DNA from: CF-161 sp035259145
Lineage (GTDB): Bacteria; Chloroflexota; Dormibacteria; Dormibacterales; Dormibacteraceae
Reading direction: 5' to 3'
DNA: 13,517 bases
Assembly: GCA_035259145.1 (NCBI GenBank)
Contig: DATFWQ010000034.1
Location: 1-13,517, forward strand
A model generated the notes under the pieces. It did not search any database. It saw nothing but the letters and a program-made list of their open reading frames with translations, and was not told the origin of the DNA. Positions 1-5,995 of this stretch are shown one piece after another (position 1 is the stretch's first letter; every line of letters starts with the position of its first letter). The position numbers were made by a program, and so were the translations under genes.

Positions 1-2
1 TG

Positions 3-170
3 AGACTCGTAGGTCAGATGGTTATCGGACAGATGACGCGCGAACGGCGTGAAGAGGATCGAGCTTATGCACAGTTGGCGATAAAGCCAGCCTGGACCTT
101 TACTGATCGCGACACCTACGGTCAGTGGTGGGACGGTCAGCCATGGCGCTACGGAGCTCGATGGGCTTGA
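3..170 (+). CDS. Possible 3' end of a gene entering from the left edge (partial, unidentified)
   Basis: A reading frame is open from the window edge to the TGA at 168-170, giving 55 residues. The C-terminus is rich in Trp, Tyr and Arg, with KPAWTFTDRD followed by QWWDGQPWRYGARWA. An in-frame ATG lies at 18, but because the frame is open at the edge the true start is probably outside the window. I recognise no family. A 55-codon open frame can arise by chance, so the main support is the protein-like, non-repetitive composition. It lies in the low-GC stretch on the 3' side of the tRNA-His gene and could belong to a mobile element. Confidence 0.3.
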   Translation, partial: RLVGQMVIGQMTRERREEDRAYAQLAIKPAWTFTDRDTYGQWWDGQPWRYGARWA

Positions 171-506
171 GACGGCGAGCAATGGAAGTCGCTGCCCGGT
201 TATATGCAGCGTCGCCCAGGGGTGAATGACGGGGCACCGGGGGATCAACCACAAGACAGGGAAACATCATGAGGAGAGGAAGGGGTAGGAAATTTCTTTC
301 AGGCTCTTTTCTTGCCCACGCGGACTTTTGCCAGTTGGCCGGCACTACGGCAGCCAGTGACTATCGGCGGATACCTCTCGCGGGGCCGTCGACCTATAGG
401 GGTAAGAGTCGGCGGTCCCTTCGTCTAGTTCGCCCGCATAGAGCTGGAGACATCTTTACACTCTCGGCCCATGTTGGTCGAAGCTGTCTCGGCGGCTCGG
501 GACCCG
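171..506. other. Stretch of about 335 bases with no supported gene
   Basis: No convincing coding frame is present. The open frames over 269-607 (plus), 425-628 (minus) and 100-345 (minus) are arginine- or serine-rich shadows with no recognisable domain. A purine-rich tract (GAGGAGAGGAAGGGG) lies at about 270-285 but is not followed by a believable gene start. The stretch precedes the decayed gene at 507-997 and may hold its old promoter, but I cannot point to a -35/-10 pair. Confidence 0.4.
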
Positions 507-997
507 ATGATGACAGACTGGCTGACGAGCTTCGGGACCATTCTGGCAGTGGTGGCTGCGCTGGCCATAGCCATCTGGGGCGACTGGCTGAGGGGGTTGT
601 TCGCTAAGCCTCGGCTAACTGTGAGCATCCAAATGCGACCTCCAGACCCTCACAAATCCAGATAAGAGAGGTTGTGGAAGCGAGATGCCCGTTCACAGGA
701 GGCACACACTAGAGATGCGTACTGGTTCCGCCTGTCGATTGGTAACGACGGCAGAGTCGGCGCACGCAACGTCGCGGCCGGACTTCTCAACTTGTCGGTT
801 CAGCAGCCCGATGGGACTTTCCAAAACGACGCTACGTTCGTACCCATGGACTTGACATGGTCACACTCGGACTCACCCATACAGTTGCCGAACGTATACC
901 GCCGAAACTGACTAAGCACTGCGACTTTGGTCACATACAGGAGCTAACTCCCAGCGACGCTGAGGATTCGTCGCTATTCGAATTGACAGTGAGGTGA
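507..997 (+). pseudogene. Decayed gene for a small protein with an N-terminal membrane anchor
   Basis: Three pieces read as one protein. From the ATG at 507 the frame gives MMTDWLTSFGTILAVVAALA, the start of a hydrophobic anchor, then IAIWGDWLRGLFAKPRLTV and a TAA at 663-665. The same frame continues past that stop with a plausible soluble domain (YWFRLSIGNDGRVGARNVAA) to about 890-900. There the sense passes to another frame, which reads IPPKLTKHCDFGHI and ends at the TGA at 995-997. The overall layout (anchor, 'KPRLTVS' strand, a 'YWFRL.I.N.G...A.NV' segment, a 'K.CD.GHI' segment near the end) matches, from memory, uncharacterised small proteins of actinobacteria and relatives. One stop and one frameshift in about 490 bases indicate a dead gene; two sequencing errors are the alternative. 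Confidence 0.55.
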
Positions 998-1003
998 CGC
1001 CGA

Positions 1004-1019
1004 ATCAGGTGGACCTGAT
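1004..1019. repeat. Small perfect palindrome, ATCAGGT-GG-ACCTGAT
   Basis: Seven-base arms separated by two bases lie just after the end of the decayed gene and 58 bases from the tRNA 3' end. On the plus strand the palindrome is followed by CTTT, so it could act as a weak terminator. It could also be an operator or recombination-associated site. The two-base gap means an RNA stem would be shortened to about five pairs, so terminator function is doubtful. Confidence 0.3.
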
Positions 1020-1077
1020 CTTTGGCCCACCCGCCAAGCGCCAGGTATCGATAGGGAATGCGTTGGGGAACTTGAGG

Positions 1078-1152
1078 GGTGGCTAGCGGGATTCGAACCC
1101 GCGACACCCAGATCCACAATCTGGTGCTCTAACCAGCTGAGCTATAGCCACC
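1078..1152 (-). tRNA. tRNA-His (anticodon GTG)
   Basis: Read on the minus strand, the sequence folds as a complete cloverleaf. The acceptor stem GTGGCTA pairs with TAGCCAC. The D-arm sequence is AGCTCAGCTGGTTAGAGC. The anticodon stem CCAGA/TCTGG encloses the loop TTGTGGA, giving anticodon GTG (His). The T arm is CGCGGGTTCGAATCCCGC. The extra 5' G (position -1, at 1152) opposite C73 (at 1078) is the identity element of tRNA-His. The CCA tail is not encoded (the next three bases read CCT). The 3' end faces the low-GC region 1-1077, a common arrangement when a tRNA gene is used as an integration site. Confidence 0.96.
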
Positions 1153-1180
1153 ATAGCCGGCGTGTCGGCGACGGGCCACG

Positions 1181-1186
1181 ATTCTA
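1181..1186 (-). promoter_or_regulatory. Possible -10 element of the tRNA-His promoter
   Basis: TAGAAT on the minus strand lies 29 bases upstream of the tRNA 5' end and is the best -10-like hexamer in this short GC-rich spacer. No good -35 hexamer is seen at 16-18 bases further upstream, which would already lie inside the start of the paaX-like gene. Confidence 0.25.
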
Positions 1187-1199
1187 CCAGCGGGCTAGA

Positions 1200-2054
1200 G
1201 TGACCTCAGGCATGGCCGCACCACCGCTCAACCCCCGCTCGATGCTCTTCACACTTTACGGTGACTACGTCCATCCCCTCAGCCAGGAAGAAGCCCGCGT
1301 CGGCGCCCTGGTTCGACTGGCCGCCGAACTGGGCGTCACCGGCAACGCCCTCCGCTCTGCCCTGAGCCGCATGACCCGCGAGGGCTGGCTGGCCACCAGG
1401 CGCAACGGTGGCACTCCACTCTATCGCCTGAGCGCCCGTGGCCGCGAACTGATCGAAGAGGGCATCCGCCGCATCTACGGCCGCCACCGCGCAGCCTGGG
1501 ACGGCCGGTGGCTGCTCGTCTCCTACTCGCTGCCGGAGCCGCGCCGAGGCCAGCGCGACCGCCTGCGTCAGGGCCTCAGCTTCCTCGGCTTCGGCTCTCT
1601 CGGCAACGGCCTGTTCATCTCTCCGCACGACCTGCGACCGCAGGTCGACGAGCTGATCCGCCGCTACGGTGTCGAGCGCGAGGTGGCCGTGCATCGCGGC
1701 ACTCTCGAACGGCCTGCTGACCCCGCGCAGGTGGTCGCCCGCGCCTGGGACCTCGAGAAGGTCGCGGATCTCTACATGGGGTTTCTCGAAAGGACCGGAC
1801 GGGCGCTGGCTGCAGCGGATACTCTCGACGACCGCGAAGCCTTCCGCCGGCGCTTTCTGCTCACCCACGAGTTCCGGCGCTTCCCGTTCAGCGATCCTGA
1901 TCTGCCGGACGCGCTGCTTCCCACGGGCTGGGTCGGCAGCACGGCAAAGGCAACGTTCCTGGCGTATAACCGGAAGCTTCGCAGGCGAGCCGAACGCTTC
2001 TACTGTTCTATTGCAAATACAACGACGATCGTCGACAATGGTGACAGACACTGA
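1200..2054 (+). CDS. paaX: PaaX-family transcriptional repressor
   Basis: PaaX proteins repress phenylacetate-catabolic genes and are released by phenylacetyl-CoA. The N-terminal winged-helix domain spans about residues 12-85. It carries the family signatures SMLFTLYGDYV (14-24), the helix-turn-helix part GVTGNALRSALSRMTREGWL (45-64) and the wing GTPLYRLSARGREL (71-84). The central/C-terminal PaaX part includes WDGRWLLVSYSLPE (100-113), a GFGSLGNGLFISPHD segment (130-144) and LTHEFRRFPFSDPDLP (221-236). The length of 284 residues is normal or slightly short. The chosen start is GTG 1200; ATG 1212 is an equally good alternative. The gene lies immediately upstream of paaA on the same strand, so it most likely autoregulates the operon. 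Identity as a PaaX-family regulator is strong; the effector is inferred from the neighbours. Confidence 0.92.
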   Translation: MTSGMAAPPLNPRSMLFTLYGDYVHPLSQEEARVGALVRLAAELGVTGNALRSALSRMTREGWLATRRNGGTPLYRLSARGRELIEEGIRRIYGRHRAAWDGRWLLVSYSLPEPRRGQRDRLRQGLSFLGFGSLGNGLFISPHDLRPQVDELIRRYGVEREVAVHRGTLERPADPAQVVARAWDLEKVADLYMGFLERTGRALAAADTLDDREAFRRRFLLTHEFRRFPFSDPDLPDALLPTGWVGSTAKATFLAYNRKLRRRAERFYCSIANTTTIVDNGDRH

Positions 2055-2103
2055 AGTCATTTCCCCCACCCGCGCCCCACTCTCCCGCAGTCAAAGGGAT
2101 GGC

Positions 2104-2116
2104 CCTCCCAGGGAGG
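2104..2116 (+). promoter_or_regulatory. Palindrome covering the Shine-Dalgarno-like sequence before paaA
   Basis: CCTCCC-A-GGGAGG is a perfect inverted repeat whose right arm is a strong Shine-Dalgarno-like sequence, 14 bases before the paaA ATG at 2131. This spacing is long; a weaker AGG at 2122-2124 is better placed. The mRNA might hide the site by base pairing, but a one-base loop forces the inner pairs to open. It might instead be a protein-binding operator. Either reading is inference. Confidence 0.3.
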
Positions 2117-2130
2117 TATTCAGGTAAGCC

Positions 2131-3063
2131 ATGGCCACTGTGAATCCGACTTTCGACCAGCTGCTCAAGAAGGGCGACCTGATCGAGTCCCCCTCTGAGA
2201 TGACCCCGGAGTACCTGCGCGAGCTCAAGCACACGCTGCTCGTCTCCGGCGACACGGAGCTCATCTCGGCTCCCGCGTACTACCTGGCTGCGCAGCGGGC
2301 GCCCAGCATCAACGCCTTCATGACCGGAATCGCCATCATCCAGGACGAGCTGGCGCACGCACACATCGCATACCACATCCTGGAGGAGCTCGGTGACGAC
2401 CAGGAGAAGCTCATCTTCTCCCGCGACCCCAAGTCCTTTCGCTACCCGTACGCATTCGACGTGCCGCTGGCGACCTGGACCGAGCTGATCGTCGCCAACC
2501 TCTTCTACGACCAGGCCGGCTTTTGCCTTCTGGGCGACATCCATGAGGAGTGCTCATACGGGCCATGGAAGCGCGGCCTCAACAAGGTCATGCTTGAAGA
2601 GAACTTCCACCTGCGCAATGGACGCACGTGGGCCAAGCGCATGGCACAGGCCGGCGGTTCGACCAGGAACGAGCTCCAGGCCGCCGTCGACTGGATGTTC
2701 CCGCTCACTGTCGAGTGGTTCGGACTGCCCGACAGCATCAAGACCCACTCGACGCAGCTCGACTACCGGCTGAAAGGCAAGACGAACGATCAGCTGCGGC
2801 AGTGGTGGTTGTCCCTGGTTGTGCCCTATTGCGAGGAGGTCGGCATCAACGTACCGGCCCACAAGGAAGGTGAGGCGTACGTCCTCGACTACCCCTTCCC
2901 CTGCACCTTCGACGGCGAGGGCAAGCGCTGGGACTTCGACGACCCGTGCAGCTGGGACGACGTGCTCGTGCGCTGGCGCGCCCGTGGGCCACGCAACGCC
3001 GAGATGGTCGCCGGCCTGCAGGAGGAGTTCCACAGGTTCCGGAAGGCGCACGTCCATGCGTGA
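2131..3063 (+). CDS. paaA: Phenylacetyl-CoA epoxidase-like oxygenase, catalytic subunit PaaA
   Basis: PaaA is the diiron subunit of the multicomponent monooxygenase that converts phenylacetyl-CoA to its ring-1,2-epoxide in the cytosol. The 310-residue length equals the usual length. Ferritin-like helices carry the diiron-type motifs: E43 in GDTELIS, IIQDELAHAHIAY (69-81) and MLEENFHLRNGR (154-165). The segment VDWMFPLTVEWFGLPD (186-201) and the closing WDDVLVRWRARGPRN (275-289) also fit the family. The start ATG 2131 follows the paaX-like gene by 76 bases and the last codons overlap the next gene by 8 bases, so the genes form one transcription unit. Given the unusual neighbours, a CoA-thioester substrate other than phenylacetyl-CoA remains possible. 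Confidence 0.95.
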   Translation: MATVNPTFDQLLKKGDLIESPSEMTPEYLRELKHTLLVSGDTELISAPAYYLAAQRAPSINAFMTGIAIIQDELAHAHIAYHILEELGDDQEKLIFSRDPKSFRYPYAFDVPLATWTELIVANLFYDQAGFCLLGDIHEECSYGPWKRGLNKVMLEENFHLRNGRTWAKRMAQAGGSTRNELQAAVDWMFPLTVEWFGLPDSIKTHSTQLDYRLKGKTNDQLRQWWLSLVVPYCEEVGINVPAHKEGEAYVLDYPFPCTFDGEGKRWDFDDPCSWDDVLVRWRARGPRNAEMVAGLQEEFHRFRKAHVHA

Positions 3064-3361
3064 CGAGCTTCTCGACGCGCTTCGCGACGTCCAGGATCCG
3101 GAGATGCCCGTCAACATCGTCGACCTGGGCCTCGTGTACGGCATCCGGCGCGACGATGCCCGCGTGACCGTAGACCTCACCTTCACGGCGATGGGCTGCC
3201 CGGCCGCCGATTTCATCCTTGATGACGTGCGTGAGCGGCTCCTGCGGGAGCCAGGTGTGGCCGACGTCGCGTTCAACGTCGTCTGGGACCCGCCCTGGAC
3301 GGCTGCGCGTATGACACAGGCGGGACGAGAGGCGCTCGAGATGTGGGGCCTCGCAGTATGA
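3056..3361 (+). CDS. paaD: PaaD-like DUF59 (MIP18-type) protein, N-terminal half of PaaD only
   Basis: PaaD assists maturation or metal loading of the PaaABCE oxygenase. This 101-residue protein holds only the DUF59/MIP18 domain: VQDPEMPVNIVDLGLVYGI (12-30), LTFTAMGCPAADFILDDV (41-58) with the conserved cysteine C48, and FNVVWDPPWTAARMT (73-87). A usual PaaD is about 160-170 residues long because a zinc ribbon follows this domain. Here the chain ends at V101 and the ribbon is encoded separately at 4264-4467. The ATG at 3056 overlaps the end of paaA by 8 bases, and the TGA overlaps the ATG of paaB (ATGA), so translation is probably coupled. Its placement between paaA and paaB is unusual; PaaD genes normally follow paaC. 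Confidence 0.9.
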   Translation: MRDELLDALRDVQDPEMPVNIVDLGLVYGIRRDDARVTVDLTFTAMGCPAADFILDDVRERLLREPGVADVAFNVVWDPPWTAARMTQAGREALEMWGLAV

Positions 3362-3591
3362 CCCACCGTCAGTTTAGCCGCGTTCATGCCGACGTCCGGG
3401 AGTACGAGGTGTTCGCGCGCAAGCTCCGCATCGAACCACTGCGCCAGATCGGCAGCGTGGTGGCACCCGACGACGACCTGGCCGCCGCCTACGCCCGGGC
3501 CACGTACGACGAGGAGCGCTGGATCGAGATGGCCATCGTGCCCACCGACGCCATGACGACTCTCTGGGCTCCAGGCGAGGATGTCGGGTGA
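3358..3591 (+). CDS. paaB: Phenylacetyl-CoA epoxidase-like oxygenase, subunit PaaB
   Basis: PaaB is a small bridging subunit of the epoxidase complex. The 77-residue product begins MTHRQFSRVHADVREYEVFA and contains the family-typical run of 'YEVF.R' followed by a 'H/R-vGsv.a.d...A...AR..Y..E' pattern, here QIGSVVAPDDDLAAAYARAT (31-50) and ATYDEERWIEMAIVP (49-63). It is shorter than the roughly 95 residues of well-known PaaB proteins, ending soon after a terminal WAP motif. The start ATG 3358 overlaps the previous stop (ATGA) and its own TGA overlaps the GTG start of paaC (GTGA). Confidence 0.88.
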   Translation: MTHRQFSRVHADVREYEVFARKLRIEPLRQIGSVVAPDDDLAAAYARATYDEERWIEMAIVPTDAMTTLWAPGEDVG

Positions 3592-4298
3592 CCCTGGCCA
3601 CGCTCGTCCTGAGCCTTGCGGACAATAAGCAGATGCTCGGGCTCCGCTACGCGGAGTGGGCCACCCGGGCTCCTTCGCTGGAGGCCGACATCGCAGCGGC
3701 CGCGATGGGCCTCGATGACCTCGGCCACTCCCGGGTGCTCTACGGATGCCTGCAGCCACTCGGCGACGATCCCCGCAGGCAGGAGCGCGAGACCGATCCC
3801 GGCAGCTATCTCGCCCTGCCCTACTTCGACGAGCCGTGGTCTGCGTGGGCGCAATTCGTGGCGGCCAACGCCGTCCTCGACACCGCGTTCAGCGTCATGA
3901 TTCAGGCGTGCGTCGACGGGAACGTGGAGGTGCTTCGGACGCGGCTCCGCAAGATGATCAGCGAGGAGCGCTACCACTTCCTGCACGGCCGGAGCTGGCT
4001 GAAGGCGGGCATCGACCAGGAGCCTCTCCTCGAGGCCTGGCGGCAGGCGATCGAGTGGTTCGGACCCCCCGACGGCGATGTCGCAGAGCTGCACGGCCGG
4101 GGCGCTCTCTCGATGGGACCTGCCCAGTTAACCGCTCGCCTGCAGGAACGGCTGGAAACGGCAGCGCCAAGCATGGAAGTCGACTGGTCGGCCTGGGACC
4201 CGATGCGGCGCAGCAGCCGTGCGGGTGTCATCGACGAGCGCACGTTCGGGATGCTGCGAGGCCTTGAGGAGAAGCGGTTCTATCCGGCAGGAGCCTGA
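3588..4298 (+). CDS. paaC: Phenylacetyl-CoA epoxidase-like oxygenase, structural subunit PaaC
   Basis: PaaC is the ferritin-like partner that pairs with PaaA; in the characterised enzyme it is structural and does not bind iron. The 236-residue length is close to the usual 240-250. Signatures are LSLADNKQMLGLRYAEW (8-24), AMGLDDLGHSRVLYG (39-53), PWSAWAQFVAANAVLDTAF (83-101) and MISEERYHFLHGRSWLKAG (123-141). The start is GTG 3588, coupled by a GTGA overlap to paaB; no ATG alternative fits the conserved N-terminus. The C-terminal segment FGMLRGLEEKRFYPAGA overlaps the likely TTG start of the zinc-ribbon gene. Confidence 0.93.
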   Translation: MTLATLVLSLADNKQMLGLRYAEWATRAPSLEADIAAAAMGLDDLGHSRVLYGCLQPLGDDPRRQERETDPGSYLALPYFDEPWSAWAQFVAANAVLDTAFSVMIQACVDGNVEVLRTRLRKMISEERYHFLHGRSWLKAGIDQEPLLEAWRQAIEWFGPPDGDVAELHGRGALSMGPAQLTARLQERLETAAPSMEVDWSAWDPMRRSSRAGVIDERTFGMLRGLEEKRFYPAGA

Positions 4299-4467
4299 GC
4301 CTGAGCCCCCGCCGCGTCGGGCGCCGCTCTGCCCACACTGCGGCGCCGCCGACGGAGAGGTGATCTCGCTCTTCGGCACCCAGGCTATGACGCTCCAGTA
4401 CCGCTGCGGCAGCTGCGGGGATCTCTACGAGGCCCTCAAGTACCCGGTTGGGAAGGACCAGTGCTGA
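4264..4467 (+). CDS. Stand-alone PaaD-type zinc-ribbon protein
   Basis: This small protein (67 residues from TTG 4264) has a Pro/Glu-rich leader (QEPEPEPPPRRAP) and one zinc ribbon. CPHCGAADGEVISLFGTQAM (23-42) is followed by CGSC (48-51), so four cysteines, C23, C26, C48 and C51, can hold one Zn. The spacing and the sequence 'CP.CG...... ISLFG......YRC..C...YEALK' correspond to the C-terminal part of usual PaaD proteins, downstream of their DUF59 domain. It therefore looks like the missing half of the PaaD at 3056-3361. The start is uncertain: GTG 4219 or 4225 would overlap paaC by 74-80 bases, while TTG 4264 overlaps it by 35 and has a GCGAGG just upstream. Its stop overlaps the GTG of the aminotransferase gene by 7 bases. 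Confidence 0.8.
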   Translation: MRRSGSIRQEPEPEPPPRRAPLCPHCGAADGEVISLFGTQAMTLQYRCGSCGDLYEALKYPVGKDQC

Positions 4468-5804
4468 CTTCCAGACTACTTGAGGAGTGGGCGGCGGCCA
4501 ACCCGCGCTCGCGCGAGCTGCACGAAAGAGCTCGGGGCGTGATCCCGGGAGGGATCACCCACGACATCCGCCGCGCGGCGCCGTTCCCCGTCGGCATCGT
4601 GAGGGCCGAGGGCAGCCACAAGACCGACGCCGACGGCCACGACCTCATCTGCTACGTGATGGGCCATGGTGCTCTCCTCCTGGGCCACAGCCCACCAGCT
4701 GTGATCGAAGCCATCGGACACGCGTCCCACGGCTTCCTCCACGCCGGCTCGTCGCACGAGCTCGAGGCCGGCTGGGCCGAGCGGATCTGCAGCCTCATCC
4801 CGTCGGCCGAGCTGGTCCACTTCACGAGCAGCGGCACCGAGGCGACCATGCTCGCCCTGCAGGTGGCAAGGGCCTTCACCGGCCGCGACCGGGTCGTGAA
4901 GATCGAGGGGCACTTCCACGGCTGGCACGACACAGCGGCCATCGGCAGCGAGGTGCCCTATCGGCGCAGCCGGACGGCCGGCATCCCGGAGCTTCTCCAC
5001 GAGCTGGTGACCGTCGTGCCCCCGGATCGGGACGCGGTCGAAGCCGCTCTATCGAACCGTGACGTGGCAGCCGTCATCCTGGAGCCCACGGGGGCAACGT
5101 TCGGGGCGGTCCCACTCTCGTTCTCATTCCTGGCTGAGCTGCGCGAGCTCACACGTGCGACGACCACCGTGCTGGTCTTCGACGAGGTGATCAGCGGCTT
5201 CCGCTGGTCAGCAGGCGGTGTTCAGCAGGCGGCGGGGGTGACGCCGGACCTCACCACGCTCGCCAAGATCGTGGCCGGGGGAATGCCGGGTGGTGCCCTG
5301 GCCGGTAGGGCAGAGGTGATGGAAGTGCTGGCCTTCCGTCCCGGCGACGGCGTCAAGGTGAAGCACCCGGGTACGCACAACGCTCACCCCCTTTCTGCGG
5401 CTGCCGGCATCGCGACCCTGGACCTGGTGGCGGACGGTGTCGCCCAGTCGCGGGCGGACGAGACCGCGGAGTGGCTCCGGCGCGAGCTGAACGGCGTCTT
5501 CGAGCGCACAGGCATAACCGGCTTCGTCTACGGCCAGAGCTCCACCTTCAGGGTCGCCATCGGGATGGAGCGGCCCGCGGGGGACCCGGCCGATTGGTGG
5601 CGGACCACCGGCGCAGCGGCACTGAAGGCGGGCATGCCAGGCGCTGTTCACGACGCGCTGCACGCGGGCATGCTTCTTCAGGGGGTGCACCTCTTCCAGG
5701 GCCGCGGCTTCGTCAGCACCGCTCATACCGAAGCCGACGTCGAAAGAACTGTCGCCGCCTTCGACCTCACGCTGCGCGGCCTGCAGAGCGAGGGTCTGGT
5801 CTAG
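4461..5804 (+). CDS. PLP-dependent class III aminotransferase (glutamate-1-semialdehyde aminomutase-like)
   Basis: A 447-residue fold-type I PLP enzyme. Class III signatures in order are GVIPGGITHD (26-35), FTSSGTEATMLALQVARAFT (121-140) for phosphate binding, GHFHGWHD (150-157), EPTGATFG (208-215), VLVFDEVISGFRW (237-249) with the pyridine-contacting aspartate D241, and LTTLAKIVAGGMPGGALAGR (264-283) with the Schiff-base lysine K269. Overall it resembles HemL and beta-amino-acid aminotransferases. I do not call it hemL because it sits in a paa-type operon rather than near haem genes. The GTG start at 4461 overlaps the zinc-ribbon gene (GTGCTGA), so it is co-translated with the oxygenase genes. 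The TAG stop lies inside the CTAG target duplication of the foldback element that follows. The substrate could be a beta-amino acid or an amino derivative linked to the oxygenase product. Confidence 0.88.
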   Translation: MLTSRLLEEWAAANPRSRELHERARGVIPGGITHDIRRAAPFPVGIVRAEGSHKTDADGHDLICYVMGHGALLLGHSPPAVIEAIGHASHGFLHAGSSHELEAGWAERICSLIPSAELVHFTSSGTEATMLALQVARAFTGRDRVVKIEGHFHGWHDTAAIGSEVPYRRSRTAGIPELLHELVTVVPPDRDAVEAALSNRDVAAVILEPTGATFGAVPLSFSFLAELRELTRATTTVLVFDEVISGFRWSAGGVQQAAGVTPDLTTLAKIVAGGMPGGALAGRAEVMEVLAFRPGDGVKVKHPGTHNAHPLSAAAGIATLDLVADGVAQSRADETAEWLRRELNGVFERTGITGFVYGQSSTFRVAIGMERPAGDPADWWRTTGAAALKAGMPGAVHDALHAGMLLQGVHLFQGRGFVSTAHTEADVERTVAAFDLTLRGLQSEGLV

Positions 5805-5985
5805 GAGGCTGTTGAAGAACTGTCGCCGGATCTCGAACGCCCATGCGGCCCGCCTGCACCTGGGCCTTCTGCGCTCCTCGCGTGCGTATTGCACGAATAC
5901 GCGTGCTCCGGTGCTCGGCGGCCCGGGCGCATTCGGACCACCTGGCCGCTCGATCTCTCGGCGCCATTCCTCAACAGCCTCCTAG
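5801..5985. mobile_element. 177-bp foldback MITE with CTAG target duplications
   Basis: The core spans 5805-5981 and is flanked on both sides by CTAG (5801-5804 and 5982-5985). The left end reads GAGGCTGTTGAAGAAC and the right end, reverse-complemented, GAGGCTGTTGAGGAATG; 14 of the first 15 bases match. Imperfect complementarity continues inwards. The centre is a hairpin, GCGTATT (5884-5890) and AATACGC (5896-5902), whose midpoint, 5893, is exactly the midpoint of the two ends, so the entire element can fold back on itself. There is no transposase gene, hence a miniature element moved in trans. The ends look like insertion-sequence ends of the 'GAGGCTGTTGA' type, but I cannot assign the parent family from memory. 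It lies precisely between a stop codon and the next ribosome-binding site. Confidence 0.85.
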
Positions 5986-5990
5986 GGAGG
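5985..5990 (+). promoter_or_regulatory. Ribosome-binding site GGGAGG of the acyltransferase gene
   Basis: GGGAGG starts with the last base of the right CTAG copy and stands 5 bases before the codon CTG 5996, which begins the conserved part of the acyltransferase. If the foldback element is removed, this site directly follows the aminotransferase TAG. That supports a native start at about 5996 rather than at the ATG inside the element. Confidence 0.5.
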
Positions 5991-5995
5991 CGGCC

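Noticed and set aside
1206..2069. Minus-strand open frame of 287 codons opposite the paaX-like gene
   Set aside because: The plus strand encodes a full PaaX-family protein; the antisense product has no recognisable domain and is rich in Ala/Val/Glu as expected of a shadow.
2554..3759. Minus-strand open frame of 401 codons opposite paaA, paaD, paaB and paaC
   Set aside because: It runs antisense across four genes with clear family motifs, has no recognisable domain, and is the usual by-product of high-GC codon use.
4461..5804. Calling the aminotransferase hemL (glutamate-1-semialdehyde aminomutase)
   Set aside because: The similarity is real, but the operon context is oxygenase genes and several related class III enzymes act on other substrates, so the symbol is not justified.
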